From assembly GCA_003153955.1 (NCBI GenBank), contig PMCB01000085.1, positions 1-13,738 of the forward strand: 13,738 nucleotides of DNA, written 5' to 3'. The notes beneath the pieces were generated by a model that did no database searches, had not been told where the DNA came from, and saw nothing but the letters and a program-made list of their open reading frames with translations. How positions within the stretch are numbered: the first letter of the stretch is position 1; each line of letters opens with the position of its first letter. Both the position numbers and the translations under genes were made by a program. Shown here in pieces: positions 12,624 to 13,738 of this stretch. The stretch comes from Dehalococcoidia bacterium. Its GTDB lineage: Bacteria > Chloroflexota > Dehalococcoidia > Dehalococcoidales > Fen-1064.

Positions 12624-13738
12624 ATGCCGAAGAAAGACCAGAAAACAGAGAGCAAAGAATATGTTCTCAAGATGGCTAAAGAAAATGATGTACGGTTTAT
12701 CCGTTTGTGGTTTACCGATATTCTCGGTACGTTGAAGAGTTTTGCCATTTCGATAGATGAATTGGAAGGGGCACTGGACGAAGGCATGGGATTCGACGGT
12801 TCGTCAATCGAAGGCTTTGCCCGTATTGACGAAAGCGATATGGTAGCGAAACCCGACCCTGACACTTTCCAGATATTGCCGTGGCGGCCACTTGAGCACA
12901 ATGCTGTCGCACGTATGTTCTGCGACATTTTAAAGCCGGGCGGACAACCTTTCGAAGGCGACCCCAGATATGTCCTGAAGAGAAATCTGAAAAAAGCAGC
13001 CGATTTAGGCTTCACATTCTACGTTGGGCCTGAATTGGAGTTCTTCTATTTCAAAGATTCCAAAGGGACAGAAACGCTGGATTCCGGCGGATATTTTGAT
13101 ATGACCACATTGGATGCGGCAACCGACCTGCGGCGCAACACCGTCATCACACTGGAAAAAATGGGCATCGGTATCGAATATTCGCATCACGAAGTAGCCC
13201 CCAGCCAGCATGAAATCGACATGCGCTACACGGACGCGCTGACCATGGCAGATAATGTTATGACCTACCGCCTGGTAGTCAAGCAGATTGCAATGAACGC
13301 CGGCGTTTATGCCAGCTTTATGCCCAAACCGGTCTTCGGTATCAACGGCAGCGGCATGCATGTTCACCAGTCACTTTTCAAAGGCGACAGGAATGCCTTC
13401 TTCGATGCCAAAGGTAAATACTTCCTTTCGAAGTTAGCCCGCAGTTATGTAGCAGGGTTGTTAAAATACGCGCCGGAAATCACCGCAGTGAACAACCAGT
13501 GGATCAACTCATACAAACGGCTCGTTCCGGGTTATGAAGCGCCGGTATATTTGTCATGGGCAAAACGCAACCGTTCCGATATGATCCGGGTGCCGGAATA
13601 CCGGCCGGGCAAAGAGAAGGCGACCAGAATCGAATTACGCTCGCCGGACCCAGCCTGCAACCCTTACCTGTGCTTCAGCGTAATGCTCGCGGCCGGACTG
13701 AAAGGGATTGAAGACGGACTAGAGCCGCCGGACCCGAT
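12624..13738 (+). CDS. glnA: Glutamine synthetase type I (3' end outside window)
   Basis: GlnA condenses ammonia and glutamate to glutamine using ATP. Its dodecamer is cytoplasmic. The frame from ATG 12624 runs 371 residues to the window edge, so roughly the last 70-100 residues are missing. Diagnostic parts are VRFIRLWFTDILGTLKSFAI, the FDGSSIEGFARIDESDM signature (about 58-74), the metal-binding GPELEFF (about 136-142), EVAPSQHEIDMRY, the ATP-binding KPVFGINGSGMHVHQSL, and NSYKRLVPGYEAPVYLSWA with RIELRSPD near the right edge. The adenylylation-site Tyr of the beta subtype, if present, lies beyond the window. GGGAGG is placed nine bases before the ATG. It follows glnK by 39 bases with no terminator between, so amtB-glnK-glnA looks like one transcript. 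Confidence 0.96.
   Translation, partial: MPKKDQKTESKEYVLKMAKENDVRFIRLWFTDILGTLKSFAISIDELEGALDEGMGFDGSSIEGFARIDESDMVAKPDPDTFQILPWRPLEHNAVARMFCDILKPGGQPFEGDPRYVLKRNLKKAADLGFTFYVGPELEFFYFKDSKGTETLDSGGYFDMTTLDAATDLRRNTVITLEKMGIGIEYSHHEVAPSQHEIDMRYTDALTMADNVMTYRLVVKQIAMNAGVYASFMPKPVFGINGSGMHVHQSLFKGDRNAFFDAKGKYFLSKLARSYVAGLLKYAPEITAVNNQWINSYKRLVPGYEAPVYLSWAKRNRSDMIRVPEYRPGKEKATRIELRSPDPACNPYLCFSVMLAAGLKGIEDGLEPPDP

Overview
The window reads as a chromosomal segment of a roughly 50% GC bacterium, most likely a Chloroflexota (Dehalococcoidia-like) genome. This is inferred from the gene set and from an orphan GlnR-type regulator at moderate GC, which argues against Actinobacteria. It was not tested by any search. 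Genes are housekeeping or metabolic. The gaps between them are unusually rich in short palindromic repeats of several families.

Layout, left to right. Positions 1-5481 are all minus strand: a partial two-helix membrane protein running off the left edge, CutA, quinolinate synthase NadA, a MOSC-domain protein, a C-terminal scrap of the tRNA thiolase MnmA fused tail-to-tail with a UPF0280 (ApbE-like) gene, and an L-2-hydroxyglutarate oxidase-like flavoprotein. A rhomboid protease (5534-6136, minus) follows. The 415-base gap 6137-6551 holds two divergent sigma70-type promoters with a palindrome between them. The leftward one drives a structured RNA of about 200 nt that ends in a strong intrinsic terminator upstream of the rhomboid gene. 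The rightward one drives dihydropteroate synthase (folP). A class IV aminotransferase or aminodeoxychorismate lyase (minus) is convergent with folP and has its own promoter. Exonuclease III (plus) and a small cupin (minus) come next.

The right end (10253-13738, plus) is a nitrogen-assimilation module: an orphan OmpR-family regulator resembling actinobacterial GlnR, then amtB, glnK (overlapping amtB by 4 bases) and glnA, which is cut by the window edge. Between the regulator and amtB lie four 5-base half-sites spaced exactly 11 bases apart, in the alternating pattern of GlnR boxes. The regulator's receiver domain lacks the acidic pocket and has Glu where the phospho-accepting Asp should be. 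The simplest reading is phosphorylation-independent control of ammonium uptake (AmtB), nitrogen sensing (PII) and glutamine synthesis (GlnA) by the neighbouring regulator.

No CRISPR array, tRNA, rRNA or complete insertion sequence was seen. The items most worth a second look are the GlnR-like module with its phased boxes, the promoter-terminator-bounded RNA at 6218-6428, and the mnmA/UPF0280 junction.
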